This document shows, in pieces, positions 8,148-17,870 of a stretch of DNA of 64,000 nt. Position numbers and translations under genes: made by a program. The DNA comes from Terriglobus sp. RCC_193 (GTDB lineage Bacteria; Acidobacteriota; Terriglobia; Terriglobales; Acidobacteriaceae), in NCBI RefSeq assembly GCF_041355105.1, contig NZ_JBFUPK010000001.1, positions 744,001 through 808,000 of the forward strand, given 5' to 3'. The stretch's first letter is position 1, and the number at the start of each line of letters is the position of its first letter. Under the pieces are notes generated by a model. That model was given only the letters and a program-made list of their open reading frames with translations, was not told the origin of the DNA and did not search any database.

Positions 8148-10897
8148 GCTGCGCCCTCCTCTTCTGTCTCGTCCAGCAGATCATCATCGGGTTCGAGGCG
8201 TGTTACATCGACGCGGCACAGCAGGCGGCTGGGGCAGCGTTTGCAGGTGGTGAGATAGTCCTTGGGCTCGACGGCGGCCTCGCCGCGTGCGAATGCTTCA
8301 GCAAGTGCGGTCAGGTCGCGCTGCCACTCTTCCATGCGTTCCTGAAAGGTGGGTTCGGAGCGTCGACCTTTTGAGGCCTGCTCGCCGATGAGCGCGCGGT
8401 CGGAGACCATCTCCTCAAAGTTCATGCCAGATTTGCCGACACGAACGCGTCCGAAGGCGATGCCCTGAACATCCGGGATGCCGCTGGCAATGGCGTACAG
8501 CGGAAGTTGGGGGGCGTCGGGGCGGTCGCCGAACCAGTCCTTGCGTTCGGCCGCTCCGGTTTTGTAGTCGATGAGCAGAGTCGCTTCGCTGCCATTCGCA
8601 AGCGGGATGCGGTCGATCCGGTCTACGCGAAGCTGCATGGCAAGCGGGCCGATCCGGGCTTCACCAACCTCGACTTCCATGCCATCGACACGAAATGGTT
8701 TGCGAAGGAATTCAAGGTCGAGCCAGTCGGACAGCAGGCGGTGAAGGCGTTTGCGCTGCACTTCGATGTAGGCGCTGTCCCATCCGGCGGCGGGGCGTGC
8801 GGGAAGCGCCTGCGCAATGCATTCGGCCAGGAGCGTATCGCGCGCTGTGGAACCGTCCGTGTATCGCGTTTTGCTTAGCGTTGATAACTGCTCCTGCGTC
8901 TTGCAGGTAGCCCAGAAGAGCTGAAGTGCTGTGTGAACTTCGTCGCCGCGCTCACCTGCCGAGAGGCCAGCCTCAATGGTTTCCATTTCGCGGGTTTGCA
9001 GGCGATGGAGCGCAAAAGCTCGAAAGCCGCACTGCGCCTGTTCGGTAAGGATTCCAATGCCGCCCGATGCGATGCCGGAAAGCTCGGGAAGCGGGAGCGG
9101 ATCAACGGATTCTTCCAGCGGGATTGAGGTCGGAACGCTGGAAACAGATGCGTTTTCGCGTTGCAGACTGGGAAGCGCGGACACCAGCGGCGATGGGCGC
9201 GATTCTCCTTCCGGGCGGGCGACGGCGTAGCTGAAGCAGGCATTGCCAGTGCTATTGAGGCAGCGCAGCGTTATCTGCCGGGCGGATTCCTCGTTGATGA
9301 GAGCATCCGATCCGGGCATATTCAGCGCGCGTTGCAAGGGGGCCGGAAGCAGCGGACTGGCAGAGGTATGTTGCGGCCATGCTTGTTCGTCGGCGTGGAG
9401 AAACCAGAGGAAGTCGCTGGTGTTGGCGGCGGCTTCGGAAGGTGTCATCACCTGGATCGGCGCGGCGGTGTTTTCCGGAGCGAAGACGGTCTCATGCAGC
9501 GTTGCGGTGAGTGTTTCCAGCCATTCCGCGAAGGTGGTGTGGCCGCCGAGGAGATCGAGTGTTGCGACGCGATCCAGTGCCTCGTTCCAGCGCTGGTGGG
9601 CCTGAAATTCTGTGCTGTTCCAGTCGTTTCCAGGCCAACCCGCGGTTTCCAGCAGCTTGCGAGCGCCGTCGGAGAAGCTGGCAAAACTGTGTGTGGACTG
9701 TGTCCAGGGGGTCGCTGCTCTGGCGAGTTCTTCCAGACGGTGGGAGGTCTCGGGATCTTCTTTGTGAAGAAGACGCTGCGCTTCACGCAGGGTGATGGTG
9801 CCGCTGAGACCGGTTGCGCTGCGAAATTTGCGTGTGTTGCGAAGCGTCCATGCTTCCAGCTCCGCTCCTCGCTCAGGGGATGGAGCAAGGGAAACGAAAG
9901 GGCTGCGGAGGATTGCTCCGGCCTCTTCCACAGAGACTGCGACAGAGCACCAGCGAAGCAACCGCAGAGCGTCCGCGATCATGGGGAGTTGCGGCAGCGG
10001 TCGTCCGGTCGAGAATTCATACGGAGAGTTGCTGTGAGGCTGCGTGACATCTTCCAGCCAGGGGGCAACGGTGGTGCGGAGAGCACGCTCCAGCACGGGG
10101 CGGCATGCCTGCAGATCAGGTGCAATGATGGCGATTTGAGTGGCGGGATGGCTCGTCAGCGTAGCGCTGGCCCACTGGCAACATGCTTCGATTTCTTCAT
10201 GCGGATCGTTACAGCGGACAAGCGTTGGCGGTGCCTGCTGCGGCATGTGTGCGGGAAGATGCTCGATGGCCGCACCCGCATGTTCCAGCGCCTTCAGCAG
10301 AGCTTGCTGGGATGGCAGCAGCGTGTCGAAGCCGTACAGGATGTATTCCTTCTGCGGTATGAGAACGCTGCTGCGGTAGAGATTGCTGAGTTCCGCATCC
10401 AGGTGCGAGGTGGGCAGCAGTTGTTCACTTTGGCAGGCGCTTAGAAAATCGCGATACCAGCCGTGGAACGCTGCCGTGTCTGAGAGTGCGTGTGAGGGCG
10501 TGCGGGCAAAGCTGTCTTCCAGGTCATATGCGCCAAGAAGCCGCAGAGCACGACTGCATTGGCGGGCAACGGAACGCGCGGATTGCAGGCCCAGATCGCC
10601 GGAGGCTTCCAGTACGCGTATCCACAGGGATTGCTCCTGCAGGTTATTCAGCAGGACTGCTGAAACGTGTCCGTGGAGGATGGCGTCGTTCCAGAGCGAG
10701 GAGGTCCAGCCGCTCCAGGAGAAGACGCGCGCCGGTTGCCATGCGGTCAGGCCCTCGGCGCGGCGTTCCGAATCGTAAAGCCGAGTCAGCGTGCGTGCGG
10801 ACCGGACGTTCGGTGTAAGAACAGTCGCACCGCGCAGCATGGCCGCCATCAGTTCGCCGGGGCGGTTTTGTACCAGATTCGCTGCGGCGACTGACAT
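8144..10897 (-). CDS. AddB-like PD-(D/E)XK nuclease with Fe-S cysteines
   Basis: This is the probable partner of the AddA-like helicase. The 917-residue protein has a C-terminal nuclease core (I-D-Y-K-T-G near residue 776, then Q-L-P-L-Y). It also has four cysteines in the pattern of the AddB iron-sulfur staple: one near residue 622 (Q-C-G-F) and C-x2-C-x5-C near 886. The N-terminus lacks the Walker A found in classical AddB and instead starts with a V-L-T-P-N-V-R-S-A-R segment. This resembles the AddB-related 'probable DNA repair protein' family of about 900 residues (TIGR03623, from memory). AAGGAGA directly precedes the ATG, and the upstream MFS gene ends 7 nt before it. Confidence 0.85.
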   Translation of the reverse strand: MSVAAANLVQNRPGELMAAMLRGATVLTPNVRSARTLTRLYDSERRAEGLTAWQPARVFSWSGWTSSLWNDAILHGHVSAVLLNNLQEQSLWIRVLEASGDLGLQSARSVARQCSRALRLLGAYDLEDSFARTPSHALSDTAAFHGWYRDFLSACQSEQLLPTSHLDAELSNLYRSSVLIPQKEYILYGFDTLLPSQQALLKALEHAGAAIEHLPAHMPQQAPPTLVRCNDPHEEIEACCQWASATLTSHPATQIAIIAPDLQACRPVLERALRTTVAPWLEDVTQPHSNSPYEFSTGRPLPQLPMIADALRLLRWCSVAVSVEEAGAILRSPFVSLAPSPERGAELEAWTLRNTRKFRSATGLSGTITLREAQRLLHKEDPETSHRLEELARAATPWTQSTHSFASFSDGARKLLETAGWPGNDWNSTEFQAHQRWNEALDRVATLDLLGGHTTFAEWLETLTATLHETVFAPENTAAPIQVMTPSEAAANTSDFLWFLHADEQAWPQHTSASPLLPAPLQRALNMPGSDALINEESARQITLRCLNSTGNACFSYAVARPEGESRPSPLVSALPSLQRENASVSSVPTSIPLEESVDPLPLPELSGIASGGIGILTEQAQCGFRAFALHRLQTREMETIEAGLSAGERGDEVHTALQLFWATCKTQEQLSTLSKTRYTDGSTARDTLLAECIAQALPARPAAGWDSAYIEVQRKRLHRLLSDWLDLEFLRKPFRVDGMEVEVGEARIGPLAMQLRVDRIDRIPLANGSEATLLIDYKTGAAERKDWFGDRPDAPQLPLYAIASGIPDVQGIAFGRVRVGKSGMNFEEMVSDRALIGEQASKGRRSEPTFQERMEEWQRDLTALAEAFARGEAAVEPKDYLTTCKRCPSRLLCRVDVTRLEPDDDLLDETEEEGAA

Positions 10898-10904
10898 TCT
10901 CCTT

Positions 10905-12080
10905 TTATACGCTTTTTGCCTGTGTGGAAGAGCGGGTAAAAAACGCCAGCAGGATCAACAGAACCAGTCCCGTGAAAGGAATGGCGAGGGCGGTGCGCAG
11001 CGATCCGGTGCTGCGCGAAACCACGCCCAGCAGCAAAGGCAGAATGGCAGCACCGATTCCGGAAAGGGCGATGATGATGCCTGTTTCCCGAGCCGAAGCG
11101 CCGCGATTGAGCATGGACGAGAGGACAAGCGGGAACCATGCGGCAAGGGAGAGCCCGAGTAGAGCAGACAGCAGCGTGATGGACGCTGCGCCGCTGGAAC
11201 GGCTCAAAAGCGCAACCATGGCCATAGCCGCGCTCAGTGTGGCGATAAGGAAGATGCGCTCACGAAGGAACTTCAGCAGCAGGGGTGCGAGTGCTCGACC
11301 GCCGGTGATCCCGATCCAGAGTGCCGTTGCACCCAATGTGCTAATGCGCAGTGTGGCATTGCCGTAGCGCGTGCCAAACGTGGTAATCCATCCGCTGAGG
11401 CATGTCTCGACGCCGCCGTAGAGGAGAAGCATTGCTGCAAAGGACAGGAATGCGGTGCGGGGAAGATGGCTTTCGGTGTGCCGGGTTTGTTGTTGCTCCT
11501 GTAATAGACCGCCGCGAACAGACCACGCAGCCCATGTAAGGACGACGACGAAGAGGATCGTAACAACGCCAAGAACTGTCATTAGTGATGCAGACGACAG
11601 GATGCTTCCCAGAAGGAAAGGGGCGGTGACCGCGCCAAGGCTCCATGTGAAATTGATAAGAGACAGCGCAGAGCTTCGCTGTTCCTGATAACGCTGTGCG
11701 GCCAGCAGGTTCACCGATGTGAGCATCTGCCCTACGCCAAAGCCAAGCGGAACGAGCGCTGCCGCATCCCAGAAAACGCCAGCATGCAGCCCGGCGCAAA
11801 GCGCGAGAAGCAGAAAGCCAGCGGTGGCGGCGGATAATCCACGAACGAGACAGAAGAAAAGGCGGTGCGATGTGGTGATGCCGCCGAAGAACGCCCCGAT
11901 GAACTGCGCTGTAAAAAAGAGGCCGCTGCCAGAGTCGGTGGTGTGGGCGCTGGCGGCGAGAGCCGGAAGAACAGGGCCGAGAAAGACTGTCCCGAATCCG
12001 GAGAGCAGCATGGCTGCGTGAAAAAGGAATGGAGAAGGCTCCGGCGTGTGCCCGGCCGGCACAGCCTGTAATGCAGACAT
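10905..12080 (-). CDS. Major facilitator superfamily transporter
   Basis: A 391-residue integral membrane protein with about 12 hydrophobic segments. G-A-F-F-G-G-I and the following basic loop after segment 2 are typical of MFS signature A, and there is a central hydrophilic loop near residue 195. The substrate is not evident; FHS-type sugar permeases or small drug exporters are possible. The ATG at 12080 has an AGGAGG 5 nt upstream. It is the first gene of an operon with the AddB/AddA-like genes, 7 nt before the second gene. I see no functional reason for that pairing. Confidence 0.82.
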   Translation of the reverse strand: MSALQAVPAGHTPEPSPFLFHAAMLLSGFGTVFLGPVLPALAASAHTTDSGSGLFFTAQFIGAFFGGITTSHRLFFCLVRGLSAATAGFLLLALCAGLHAGVFWDAAALVPLGFGVGQMLTSVNLLAAQRYQEQRSSALSLINFTWSLGAVTAPFLLGSILSSASLMTVLGVVTILFVVVLTWAAWSVRGGLLQEQQQTRHTESHLPRTAFLSFAAMLLLYGGVETCLSGWITTFGTRYGNATLRISTLGATALWIGITGGRALAPLLLKFLRERIFLIATLSAAMAMVALLSRSSGAASITLLSALLGLSLAAWFPLVLSSMLNRGASARETGIIIALSGIGAAILPLLLGVVSRSTGSLRTALAIPFTGLVLLILLAFFTRSSTQAKSV

Positions 12081-12141
12081 GGTTCCTCCTGGCTGGCCGT
12101 CGCCACGGTGGCGCTCGACTGCCTGTTACCTTTTCGCAACG

Positions 12142-12147
12142 TATCAT
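12142..12147 (+). promoter_or_regulatory. -10-like hexamer 7 nt before the SCO start
   Basis: TATCAT ends 7 nt before the ATG at 12155 and there is no Shine-Dalgarno sequence. This is the geometry of a leaderless transcript. No convincing -35 is seen. Confidence 0.35.
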
Positions 12148-12154
12148 GGATGTT

Positions 12155-13054
12155 ATGAAGTGGTTTTTCCGGAATGCTGTATTTGCCGTTGTGCTGATCG
12201 CAGTTTGGGGTCTGGCGGGATGCCGTAAGTCGACGGAGCAGCTCAGCACTACGACGCAGTCCTTCACGATCAAAGGCACCGTGCTGGCCGTGAATCAGGA
12301 AAGAGGCGAACTGACGCTGCAGCATGAAGCTATTCCCGGCTTCATGGAAGCCATGACCATGCCATACAAGCTGGAACGGCCTGAGATGGCGAAGGAGTTT
12401 CATCCCGGCGATATCATCCGTGCGCGTCTGTTGACGGAGAAGGACTCCGACGGCGTGTATCAACACACGCGGCTGAATGAGATTGCCATCCTGGCGCAAA
12501 AGCATCTTGATGTCACTCCGACGGCGAATTATCACGTCCCCGCGAAAGGGGATGCGGTCCCTGATTTTGAAATGACGGATCAGGATGGGAAGGCATTCCG
12601 CTTCGCCTCACTGAAAGGTAAGGCGGTGTTGCTGACGTTCATCTATACGCGCTGCCCCATCGGCGATTACTGCCCGAAGATGAGTCGCAATTTTCAGGCG
12701 ATTCGCAGCATGATGCAGAACGATGCCGCTGTACGCGACCATGTCGATTTTGTTTCGGCTTCGTTTGATCCTGTGTTTGATACACCGAGCGTGTTGCGTA
12801 CCTATGGAAAGAACTATGTTGGCAGTAATGATTTTTCGCATTGGCAGTTTGTTCGTCCAAAGGATGACAAAACACTGAAGGCGATGGAACAGTTTTTCAA
12901 TGTGGGTGCGACGCCGGAGAGCAACGGCAGCCTGACGCATTCACTTTCAACCGTGCTGATTGATCGCGATGGACACGTGGCAGAGTGGTTTCCGGGCAAT
13001 GAATGGAACCCGGCCGATGTCTACGCAAAGATGAAAGCACTTACCGCGAAGTAA
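12155..13054 (+). CDS. Lipoprotein fusing a CusF-like copper domain to an SCO1/SenC domain
   Basis: This periplasmic, lipid-anchored copper chaperone probably helps assemble the Cu-A centre of cytochrome oxidase. Residues 1-22 form a lipoprotein signal ending in L-A-G-C. Next comes a CusF-like domain (about 35-110) with the A-M-T-M-P-Y copper motif, then a thioredoxin-fold SCO domain (about 125-299). The metal cysteines are C167 and C173 in C-P-I-G-D-Y-C, two residues longer than the usual CxxxC spacing, and the conserved His lies in L-T-H-S-L. I prefer the ATG at 12155 because it gives a clean signal and a -10-like hexamer sits 7 nt upstream; the in-frame ATG at 12146 is the alternative. Heme A synthase (ctaA) is encoded 29 kb away. 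Confidence 0.88.
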   Translation: MKWFFRNAVFAVVLIAVWGLAGCRKSTEQLSTTTQSFTIKGTVLAVNQERGELTLQHEAIPGFMEAMTMPYKLERPEMAKEFHPGDIIRARLLTEKDSDGVYQHTRLNEIAILAQKHLDVTPTANYHVPAKGDAVPDFEMTDQDGKAFRFASLKGKAVLLTFIYTRCPIGDYCPKMSRNFQAIRSMMQNDAAVRDHVDFVSASFDPVFDTPSVLRTYGKNYVGSNDFSHWQFVRPKDDKTLKAMEQFFNVGATPESNGSLTHSLSTVLIDRDGHVAEWFPGNEWNPADVYAKMKALTAK

Positions 13055-13108
13055 CGCGCGTCTGTTTTTAACGATCGCAAAGAAGCCCATGAGGAGGGGC
13101 GGAGACAC

Positions 13109-14998
13109 ATGGGTTCTATGGGATCGCTGGGAGGCGGAAGACATCTTCACAATGCGGAACGCACCACACGGAATCATTCTCGAACCATCTCTGCGGAGAT
13201 GACAAAGAAAAAGAAGCTGCCTCCGATGAAGCGTGTGATGCCGGAGGTGATGAAGCTGGTAAAGCCGCGGCTTCCGCTGCTGATCTTCAGCTTTTGTGTT
13301 CTTATCATCAATCGTGTCTGCGGGTTGGTATTGCCGGCTTCCACGCGCTTTCTCATTGACAACGTCATGCGACAACATGAGATGTCGCTATTGCCAAAGA
13401 TCGTTGCGGCCGTAGCAGGGGCTACGATCCTGCAGGGCATTACGACCTATGCGCTGACACAGATGCTGTCCAAGGAAGGGCAGAAGCTGATTGCAGAGAT
13501 GCGCGTGCGGGTGCAGGCGCACATCGGCAAACTTCCTGTGAAGTATTACGATGCAAACCGCTCGGGAGCGCTGGTCGCGCGCATCATGACAGACGTGGAA
13601 GGTGTGCGCAACATCATCGGCACGGGGCTTGTGGATTTTGTCGGCGCGCTGCTGACGGCGGGGCTTTCCTTTCTTTACCTGATGCGGCTGTCGACCGGCA
13701 TGACGTTGCTGAGCTTTGCCATTCTGGGCATGTTTGGATTGGTGATCTTCCGCGCATTTAAGGTAATTCGTCCGATCTTTCGCGAACGCGGCGCCATCAA
13801 CGCAGAGGTGACGGGACGTCTTACAGAATCGCTGGGGGGCGTACGCGTGGTGAAGGGATATCACGCGGAAGCAGCCGAGGCGAAGGTGTTTGCGTCAGGT
13901 GCGGAACGTCTGCTGAAGAATGTGATCAGTTCGTTGACGGCGCAGTCGGTGATGGCTCTCACATCGCAGGTCATGATGGGCGTGGTTGGCGCGCTGATTA
14001 TGTATCTGGGCGCGCGGCAGGTGGCTTCAGGCCACCTCACCACGGGCGGTTATGTTACGTACACCATGTTCCTGACGTTCATGGTGGCTCCGCTGATGAG
14101 CATGGTGAATATCGGCACGCAGCTTACGGAGGCGCTGGCGGGGCTTGATCGTACCGCCGAGATCATGAATGAACGCGATGAAGATGCATCGCCACAGCGG
14201 TCGATCAATCTTGGCCCCATCATCGGCGACGTGATTTTTCAGCATGTTCACTTTGAATATGAGCCCGGCAAGGAGGTGCTGCATGGCATCACCTTTGAAG
14301 CGCAACCCGGTTCTGTAACGGCATTAGTAGGATCGTCCGGCTCGGGCAAATCAACCATCATCTCGCTGGTCTGCGCGTTTCACGATGCGACATCGGGACA
14401 GGTGTTGGTGGACGGGGTGGACCTGTCCGCAGTGCGTTTGAATAGTTTCCGTTCGCAGTTGGGTGTGGTCTTGCAGGAGACGTTCCTCTTCGACGGTACG
14501 ATTCGCGAGAATGTGAAATTCTCGCGGCCCGATGCCACGGAGGAACAGTTCTTAGCGGCTTGCCGCATCGCGCGCGTCGATGAGTTTGCTGAAAACTTTG
14601 CGGAAGGCTACGAAACGATTGTTGGCGAACGCGGCGTGAAGCTGTCGGGCGGTCAGCGGCAGCGTCTCTCCATTGCACGCGCCATCCTTGCCGATCCGCG
14701 CATTCTGATTCTGGATGAAGCGACAAGCTCACTGGATTCCGAGAGCGAAGCGATGATTCAGCAGGGACTGAACCATCTGATGCAGGGCCGCACGACGTTT
14801 GTCATTGCACATCGTCTCAGTACGATTCGCAATGCGAATCAGATTCTTGTTATCGAAGCGGGAAAGATTGTAGAACGCGGCACGCACGCAGAGTTGTATG
14901 TGCTGCACGGGCGTTATCGCGAATTATATGATCGCCAGCATGGGCTGGAGCAGAACCTGTTTCTTGCGCCGGGAGAAGAGCCTGTGCCGGTAGAGTAA
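13109..14998 (+). CDS. ABC transporter, fused permease/ATPase (type I exporter)
   Basis: A 629-residue half-transporter expected to work as a homodimer. The N-terminus is basic and hydrophilic (1-50), followed by a six-helix membrane domain (about 55-345) and an ATPase domain. The ATPase has Walker A (G-S-S-G-S-G-K-S-T near 408), the signature L-S-G-G-Q-R-Q-R, Walker B (I-L-I-L-D-E-A) and the H-loop (I-A-H-R-L-S). It resembles MsbA/LmrA-type lipid or drug exporters; the cargo cannot be read from sequence. A purine-rich GGAGGGGCGGAGA precedes the ATG. It lies 54 nt after the SCO gene in the same direction, without an obvious terminator between. Confidence 0.92.
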   Translation: MGSMGSLGGGRHLHNAERTTRNHSRTISAEMTKKKKLPPMKRVMPEVMKLVKPRLPLLIFSFCVLIINRVCGLVLPASTRFLIDNVMRQHEMSLLPKIVAAVAGATILQGITTYALTQMLSKEGQKLIAEMRVRVQAHIGKLPVKYYDANRSGALVARIMTDVEGVRNIIGTGLVDFVGALLTAGLSFLYLMRLSTGMTLLSFAILGMFGLVIFRAFKVIRPIFRERGAINAEVTGRLTESLGGVRVVKGYHAEAAEAKVFASGAERLLKNVISSLTAQSVMALTSQVMMGVVGALIMYLGARQVASGHLTTGGYVTYTMFLTFMVAPLMSMVNIGTQLTEALAGLDRTAEIMNERDEDASPQRSINLGPIIGDVIFQHVHFEYEPGKEVLHGITFEAQPGSVTALVGSSGSGKSTIISLVCAFHDATSGQVLVDGVDLSAVRLNSFRSQLGVVLQETFLFDGTIRENVKFSRPDATEEQFLAACRIARVDEFAENFAEGYETIVGERGVKLSGGQRQRLSIARAILADPRILILDEATSSLDSESEAMIQQGLNHLMQGRTTFVIAHRLSTIRNANQILVIEAGKIVERGTHAELYVLHGRYRELYDRQHGLEQNLFLAPGEEPVPVE

Positions 14999-15015
14999 CC
15001 AGCACAGGCACTCAT

Positions 15016-17121
15016 TTAGTCGATGGCAAGTTCGCGCAGGATGAAGGCGTAATCCATAGCGATTTCTTTCAGATAGTCATAACGACCCGAAGCTCCGCCA
15101 TGACCTGCATCCATGTTGATGTGGAGCAGCAGCGGGGCTTCGTTGTTGGTCTTCAGTGTGCGCAGTTTCGCCGTGAATTTTGCCGGCTCCCAATACATTA
15201 CCTGCGAATCGTTCAGGCTGGTTTTGATCAGTGTCGCAGGATAGGAACCTGCTGCCAGATTGTCATAGGGTGAGTAGCTGCGCATGTAAGTGAAGGCTTC
15301 GGGTTCATTGGGATTGCCCCATTCTTCGTATTCACCGACAGTTAACGGCAATGATGCATCCAGCATGGTGTTCATCACGTCGACGAATGGGACATGCGAA
15401 AGCACAATGCGGAAGAGGTCGGGACGCAGATTGGCAACTGCACCCATTAACAAGCCGCCCGCACTGCCACCTTCAATGATGACCTTGTCGTCTGCACCGT
15501 AGCCCTGGGCGAGGAGATGTTCCGTGCATGCAATGAAGTCGGTGAAGGTGTTGTGCTTGTGCATCATCTTGCCAGCATCGTGCCATGTGTCACCCAGGTC
15601 ACCGCCGCCACGGATATGTGCGTACGCCATCACAATACCGCGATCCAGCAGCGACAGGCGGCTTGATCCGAAGCCCACCGGCAGTGCATAGCCGTACGAA
15701 CCATAGCCGTAGACATACAGTGGATTGGTGCCGTTTTTATGGAAGGTATCGCGACGATAGACGAGCGAAACGGGGATCTTCACTCCATCGGTTGCAGTGG
15801 CCCAGATGCGTTCCGCGGCGTAACGTGTGCGATCAAATCCGCCGGGCACTTCCTGTTGCTTCAGCAGCGTACTTTCGTTGGTGTTGACGTTGTATTCGTA
15901 CACCGATGCGGGTGTGACAAGTGAGGTATAGCTATAGCGGAAGCTGTCCGCGTCGAAGACACGGTTGACGCTGAGGCCCGCAGAATAAGTTGGTTCGGGG
16001 AAGGCTACCGTCACAGGATTGGCCGCAAGTTTTTCGCCTTCATAGCGGAAGACACGCATGCGATCGAGGCCAAGAACCGTTTCCGATACGATGGCAAAGT
16101 TCTGGAAGACATCGAAATCTTCCAGCGGGACGTCCTTGTCTTCGGGCAGTAGTTCCTGCCAATGATCGCGCGATGGTGTAGACACCGGCGCTACGACCAG
16201 ACGGAAGTTTTTCCCGGCGTCATTGGTGCGGATATAGAAGAAGCCATCGCGGTGATCGGGATAGTATTCCTGATCGTTGATGCGTTCCGCGATGAGCGTG
16301 AATTCTGCTGTCGGCGTTGTTGTATCGACGAACCGATATTCGCTGGTGGTATGTGACCCGGATTCCAGGAAGAGATACTTGCGGTCGCGCGTGCGTCCGA
16401 CGCCAACATTGAAACGTTCATCTTCTTCGTGGAAGACCTGCACATCATCGGGTTGCGCGTCACCGAGCGTATGTCGAAAGACGCGATCCTGGCGTTTGGT
16501 CTGTTCGTCTTCTGTGCTGTAGAAAAGTGTCTTCGAGTCGGCTGCCCATGCAATGGAACCCACGCGCGCCGCAGTATCCGGCAGGTCATTACCAGTGGTG
16601 AGATCGCGGATGTGCAGTGTGTACTGGCGAAAGCCACTGTTATCCGTCGTGTAGGCGAGCAGGGTGCCGGAAGGGCTGACACTAAGTCCACCGAGCGACA
16701 TGAAGGGTTGGCCTTCGGCTAACTTGTTGACGTCGAGAATCACTTCTTCTGTGATGTTCGCATCGTAGCTCTGATCCGATGCTGCGGCGCGACGGCAATA
16801 GATGGGATACTGCAGGCCTTCGACGGTGTGCGTGTAGTAGAAGTAACTGCCGTCGCGATAGGGAACAGAGGTGTCAGTTTCCTTGATGTGCGAGAGCATC
16901 TCGTCGTAAAGCGTCTTCTGCAAGTCCTTCGTGGAGGCCATCACCGCTTCGGTGTAGGCATTTTCGGCTTGAAGATATTCGCGGACTTCCGGCGCATCCT
17001 TTTCACGGAGCCAGAAGTAGTCGTCTTCCAGCGTGGTGTTGTGAATGTGCGTGGGGTGCGGTATGCGCCTGGCAATGGGGGGCCTGGCGTCCTGCGGTGC
17101 GGCGTTCAGAAGGTTGCTCAT
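15016..17121 (-). CDS. S9 family peptidase, oligopeptidase B type
   Basis: This serine peptidase of the prolyl oligopeptidase family should cleave short peptides after basic residues. With no signal peptide it is probably cytoplasmic. The 701-residue protein has an N-terminal beta-propeller and a C-terminal alpha/beta hydrolase. The nucleophile is in G-G-S-A-G-G near 551, the Asp in L-N-D-S near 637 and the His in D-A-G-H-G-G near 672. I place the start at ATG 17121, where the family N-terminus begins and a TATTCT lies 8 nt upstream without a ribosome site. An upstream in-frame start at 17214 would add an atypical 31 residues. It converges with the ABC exporter, 17 nt apart. Confidence 0.92.
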   Translation of the reverse strand: MSNLLNAAPQDARPPIARRIPHPTHIHNTTLEDDYFWLREKDAPEVREYLQAENAYTEAVMASTKDLQKTLYDEMLSHIKETDTSVPYRDGSYFYYTHTVEGLQYPIYCRRAAASDQSYDANITEEVILDVNKLAEGQPFMSLGGLSVSPSGTLLAYTTDNSGFRQYTLHIRDLTTGNDLPDTAARVGSIAWAADSKTLFYSTEDEQTKRQDRVFRHTLGDAQPDDVQVFHEEDERFNVGVGRTRDRKYLFLESGSHTTSEYRFVDTTTPTAEFTLIAERINDQEYYPDHRDGFFYIRTNDAGKNFRLVVAPVSTPSRDHWQELLPEDKDVPLEDFDVFQNFAIVSETVLGLDRMRVFRYEGEKLAANPVTVAFPEPTYSAGLSVNRVFDADSFRYSYTSLVTPASVYEYNVNTNESTLLKQQEVPGGFDRTRYAAERIWATATDGVKIPVSLVYRRDTFHKNGTNPLYVYGYGSYGYALPVGFGSSRLSLLDRGIVMAYAHIRGGGDLGDTWHDAGKMMHKHNTFTDFIACTEHLLAQGYGADDKVIIEGGSAGGLLMGAVANLRPDLFRIVLSHVPFVDVMNTMLDASLPLTVGEYEEWGNPNEPEAFTYMRSYSPYDNLAAGSYPATLIKTSLNDSQVMYWEPAKFTAKLRTLKTNNEAPLLLHINMDAGHGGASGRYDYLKEIAMDYAFILRELAID

Positions 17122-17129
17122 CGTTTTCA

Positions 17130-17135
17130 AGAATA
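17130..17135 (-). promoter_or_regulatory. -10-like hexamer 8 nt before the S9 peptidase start
   Basis: TATTCT lies 8 nt upstream of the ATG at 17121 and no Shine-Dalgarno is present, consistent with a leaderless mRNA. Weak evidence alone. Confidence 0.3.
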
Positions 17136-17270
17136 CGCAACGAGCGCTGTGCTTTCCATGCGACACAGTGGCGTGGTGTGGCGCGGCAACGGCTTTGTGA
17201 TGGATTGCACCCAAAGACCTGAGATTTTGCGCGGGAAACTGCGATGAAGCAGTCCGCAGGGAGGATAACC

Positions 17271-17783
17271 ATGACTATTCGTACGATTGCGCTTTCGGCA
17301 GCATTGTTTGCATGTACCATCCCAGCGGCTTTCGGACAGGCCTTCAGTGATCACGATAAGAGTTTTCTGAAAGATGCCGCAGAAGCGAATCTTGCTGAAA
17401 TCAAGACTGGTGAACTGACCGTGAAGACAACGAAGAATCCAGAGATCAGGACATTTGCCGAGAAGATGATCACGGACCATCGGGCTCTGTACAACGGTAT
17501 GAAGCCAGTGGCGGCCAAGGCCGGTGTAACTTTGCCAACTTCGCCGTCGATTGGCCAGGATGCAACGTATGCCAAGCTGAAGGTGCTTACGGGTGAGACC
17601 TACGACAAAAGCTATGTCAAGTCGATGGTGAGCGATCACCACGAAGACCTGGACAAGATGAAGCAGGAAAATCAGGCCACCAACAATCCGGATATCAAGA
17701 CGCTGACAGAACATGCTTCTTCTGTGATTGCGGAGCATACAAAGATGATTGATGGCATTGCAGGCAAGATGGGACTGCAGTAA
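17271..17783 (+). CDS. DUF4142 family secreted protein
   Basis: A 170-residue exported protein of the ferritin-like DUF4142 family; the biochemical role is unknown. The signal peptide spans residues 1-23 (ending A-A-F-G-Q). The mature part has two helix-rich repeats with the family's E-I-x-T-G-E-L pattern and paired histidines (T-D-H-R near 75, S-D-H-H-E-D near 125) that could bind metal. I chose the ATG at 17271 because GGGAGG lies 6 nt upstream and it starts the signal peptide; the in-frame ATG at 17244 lacks both. It is followed after 101 nt by the TPM gene. Confidence 0.85.
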   Translation: MTIRTIALSAALFACTIPAAFGQAFSDHDKSFLKDAAEANLAEIKTGELTVKTTKNPEIRTFAEKMITDHRALYNGMKPVAAKAGVTLPTSPSIGQDATYAKLKVLTGETYDKSYVKSMVSDHHEDLDKMKQENQATNNPDIKTLTEHASSVIAEHTKMIDGIAGKMGLQ

Positions 17784-17870
17784 ACACTACCTTTTCGATT
17801 GACGACGAGAGGCGGACGTAATTCATGCGCCCGCCTGCTTGTTTATGGAACCATTTGGTCTGCGTCGGCG

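Noticed and set aside
9161-10444. 427-codon plus-strand open frame
   Set aside because: It is antisense to the AddB-like gene and is low in credible motifs; typical GC-driven shadow.
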